Below, piece by piece: positions 6,061 to 8,328 of a stretch of 8,328 nucleotides of DNA (positions are counted from its first letter, which is position 1; each line of letters opens with the position of its first letter). The notes beneath the pieces are model-generated. The model made no database searches. It was given only the letters and a program-made list of their open reading frames with translations, and had not been told where the DNA came from. The translations under genes were made by a program, and so were the position numbers. The DNA is from Phototrophicales bacterium (lineage in GTDB: Bacteria; Chloroflexota; Anaerolineae; Aggregatilineales; Phototrophicaceae): contig PGTJ01000093.1 in NCBI GenBank assembly GCA_002794515.1, positions 1 through 8,328 of the forward strand, in the 5' to 3' direction.

Positions 6061-8292
6061 TTGGTCATGAAAATTATGGAGCGTCTGCTCATATCTAATT
6101 GGGCAGTGCGGTGGTTGATGTGTGGCGCAATCGGCGCGATGAGCGTAAGCGCCATATATTTCAATGTGGGCAAGCATTCATATGCCGATGAGGGCGGATT
6201 ATGGGCATCATTAGGGTCATTAATCCTGTTATTAGCCTTGTTGGTCATGTGGAATCGCATCACACCTGCGGTGGCATCATCCCCCACCCCACCAGCGCAA
6301 CGGGTGTACATCGCCACCCGTTGGGAATTTGTGCTACTCGGCATATCGTTACTGGCATTATTAGCAGAAATCAATGGCAAGGTTTTCCGCATCCGCGAAT
6401 TGTTGGTTGTCTCTTCGCATCATCAATTTGTGTTGTGGATAGCAGGCATTTTTACATTGGCGTATGGCTTGGCAGGATGGCGTTATGTATGGGAAGAAAA
6501 GACAGGGCGCGATGGCAAACCCAAACGGATACGCGTTCGCATCCACGAGAAGACATTTTCGCAACATCTCGCCAGCATCCCGCGTTTGGAGATCATCGGC
6601 GTTGGGGCAATCCTTATCATCGCCACCATCGCCCGCACATGGGAACTCGAAACAACAGTGCGCCTATGGGTCGATGAAATCCATTTCTCTAACCCAGTGT
6701 TGCACTTCAACACCAATATGAATATCGATTTGCTCATACCATTCAGCTCAGTGGCGGCATTTCCATATATATTCCCCTACATGCAGTGGCATTTTGTCGA
6801 GCTAATTGGTTGGAATTTAGTCGGGTTGCGTTTTTTGAGTGTGATCATGGGTGTGGCGACCGTCTTGGCGTTGTATCTGCTGGTGCGCGAATTGTTCAAT
6901 CGGCGCATCGCATTTTTGGCGATGGCGACATTCGCCACCTTGCCCGTCCATATCCAATTCAGTCGCTTAGGGCTGAATAACATCGCCGACCCACTTTTTG
7001 GCACATTGACCTTTTATTTCATCGCCAGAGGGTTCAAACGCCCGCATCAAATGCGCGCCAATTTCATCTGGGCAGGGGCAATGTTGGGATTGACGCAATA
7101 TTTTTATGAGGGTGGGCGATTTTTATACCCTGCGCTCACATTGGGGTGGTTGGGGTTAATTGGCGGGTGGGCATATGTGCGCCATATCCGCCCCATGCTG
7201 ACAGTATCGATATTCAACCGCACCAAACGCCGAGCGATCATCGGGCAACTATCGACCGTCAACCCCATGCCAATTGTGCGAGCAGGGATTCTGTTATGGG
7301 TGGTGGCGATATGTGTTGGCACACCAGTGTATTATACGCTCATCGCCCGTGACCAGAGCATTGCGAAACGATTAGACACTGCGGGGGTATCGCATCGGAC
7401 AGCGAGCCAACTGGAATCGCCAGAAAATCTCGCCAAACATGTGGCGAATCGCTTATACGAAAGTCTGATGATTCATGTGTCGATACCCGAATCACAAGTC
7501 TATTATGGTGGTGATACCTCATTTGTGATCGGCTTGCACATCCCATTCTTTCTCATCGGCGGATTTTACGCGCTTTGGCTGATGCTTTTCGGTGGCATAT
7601 TCCAAGCGAAATACGTCATCGGCGCAACGCTGATGGTGATGTGGATAGGCATGACATGGTTTGGGAATGTATTCTTAGAAGAAAGTCGGATTTCGGCGCG
7701 ATATGTAGTGGAATTACCGGCATTGGCGACCATCATCGGGTTAGGCGCGGTGCTGATTGGCGATAGCCTGATGATACACGACGAAAAATGGCGCAACCGT
7801 ATGGCAACGGCGATGGTGTGTTTCATCATCATCCCACAGACAGTTTATTATTTCAGCTATCACCTGCCCTTGTTCAATGTCCAATTCCGCGATGACAGAG
7901 GGCGCAATTATGATATTGAAGATGCGTTGTATCGCTCGGTCGGGTTTCCAGATGGCACACGGATACATATTGTCGATTTTCCGACCATGTATTCGCCCGA
8001 TGCCCATAACATTTTGCGCTTCCTCACCCGCGATAGGGGTGTGGAGATGAGCGCTGTGACCATGAAACCCGCCGATTTCACCGATGAATATCTACAAAGG
8101 CTAACACGCATCATCGACCATGCCTTTTATTTGCCACCGATCGATATTTTGAATATTGAGCGCCTCAAAGCCCATTTTGGTGATGAATTGCAGGGTCCGT
8201 TTTATACCGAATTCCCCGCCTCGATCGAAAAAGGTTTCGTGTTGTATTATCTACCCGCCAGCTTATTACAGGGGAACACACCAGCAGAATAA
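6061..8292 (+). CDS. GT-C type polytopic membrane glycosyltransferase (PMT/ArnT-like)
   Basis: This 743-residue integral membrane protein probably transfers a sugar from a lipid-phosphate carrier to an extracytoplasmic acceptor. The catalytic first-loop acidic pair is LWVDEIHF (202-209; Asp205, Glu206) just after a membrane helix at about 178-194. Next come the arginine helix GLRFLSVIMGVATVLALYLL (255-274) and the SRLGLNNIADP segment (301-311) typical of GT-C folds. More helices run to about residue 598, and a soluble region of about 140 residues ends the protein. About 170 residues with four hydrophobic segments precede the canonical first helix, an unusual extension. Start: TTG 6061 is 7 nt after AAGGTG; ATG 6067 and ATG 6076 are alternatives with poorer spacing. 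Neither donor nor acceptor can be assigned. It is monocistronic and diverges from the galactokinase-like gene. Confidence 0.88.
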   Translation: MVMKIMERLLISNWAVRWLMCGAIGAMSVSAIYFNVGKHSYADEGGLWASLGSLILLLALLVMWNRITPAVASSPTPPAQRVYIATRWEFVLLGISLLALLAEINGKVFRIRELLVVSSHHQFVLWIAGIFTLAYGLAGWRYVWEEKTGRDGKPKRIRVRIHEKTFSQHLASIPRLEIIGVGAILIIATIARTWELETTVRLWVDEIHFSNPVLHFNTNMNIDLLIPFSSVAAFPYIFPYMQWHFVELIGWNLVGLRFLSVIMGVATVLALYLLVRELFNRRIAFLAMATFATLPVHIQFSRLGLNNIADPLFGTLTFYFIARGFKRPHQMRANFIWAGAMLGLTQYFYEGGRFLYPALTLGWLGLIGGWAYVRHIRPMLTVSIFNRTKRRAIIGQLSTVNPMPIVRAGILLWVVAICVGTPVYYTLIARDQSIAKRLDTAGVSHRTASQLESPENLAKHVANRLYESLMIHVSIPESQVYYGGDTSFVIGLHIPFFLIGGFYALWLMLFGGIFQAKYVIGATLMVMWIGMTWFGNVFLEESRISARYVVELPALATIIGLGAVLIGDSLMIHDEKWRNRMATAMVCFIIIPQTVYYFSYHLPLFNVQFRDDRGRNYDIEDALYRSVGFPDGTRIHIVDFPTMYSPDAHNILRFLTRDRGVEMSAVTMKPADFTDEYLQRLTRIIDHAFYLPPIDILNIERLKAHFGDELQGPFYTEFPASIEKGFVLYYLPASLLQGNTPAE

Positions 8293-8293
8293 A

Positions 8294-8318
8294 AAATGGG
8301 GGGGCAAATCCCCCATTT
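8294..8318. terminator. Hairpin terminator after the glycosyltransferase
   Basis: AAATGGGGG (8294-8302), a 7-nt loop and CCCCCATTT (8310-8318) form a perfect 9-bp stem beginning 2 nt after the stop codon. The plus strand has no long T-tract after it. Read on the minus strand, the stem is followed by the T-rich complement of the upstream A-run, so it may also serve a convergent gene beyond the edge. Confidence 0.65.
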
Positions 8319-8328
8319 GCTTATACAA

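Overview
The window is protein-dense, of moderate GC (about half by eye), and reads as bacterial chromosome. The genes sit in short, tightly packed operons with Shine-Dalgarno sites. The protein style (long GT-C glycosyltransferase, SGNH/MBOAT pair, galactokinase-like protein of unknown role) reminds me of Chloroflexota, perhaps Anaerolineae. That assignment is an impression from sequence style; there is no rRNA or marker gene here to prove it.

Region 1 (1-4176, minus strand) is one five-gene operon, in transcription order: a 37-residue membrane microprotein ending in an aromatic Tyr motif, an MBOAT O-acyltransferase, a membrane-anchored SGNH-fold protein, an acyl carrier protein, and an acyl-AMP ligase of the fatty acyl-AMP ligase (FAAL) type that runs off the left edge. 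Adjacent genes are separated by 1-3 nt or overlap. These are the same five functional parts as the Gram-positive Dlt system (DltX, DltB, DltD, DltC, DltA). Here the order is X-B-D-C-A, and the activating enzyme looks like a FAAL, not a D-alanine ligase. I infer a Dlt-like export-acylation machine: the ligase activates a carboxylic acid and loads it on the carrier, the MBOAT moves the acyl group across the membrane with the microprotein, and the SGNH protein transfers it to an unknown extracytoplasmic acceptor. This is the most interesting content of the window.

Region 2 (4177-4253) is a short divergent promoter region with overlapping back-to-back -10 elements and a perfect inverted repeat.

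Region 3 (4254-5459, plus strand) is a two-gene unit: a DinB-fold putative metal-dependent protein and a short-chain dehydrogenase/reductase (SDR).

Region 4 (5456-5929, minus strand) encodes a 157-residue protein that resembles the N-terminal half of galactokinase without its ATP-binding motif. Its stop codon overlaps the SDR stop codon.

Region 5 (5930-8328) is a second divergent intergenic region with inverted repeats, then a 743-residue GT-C type membrane glycosyltransferase ending at a GC-rich hairpin. No tRNA, rRNA, CRISPR array or mobile element was seen, and no gene-free stretch exceeds about 135 bases.
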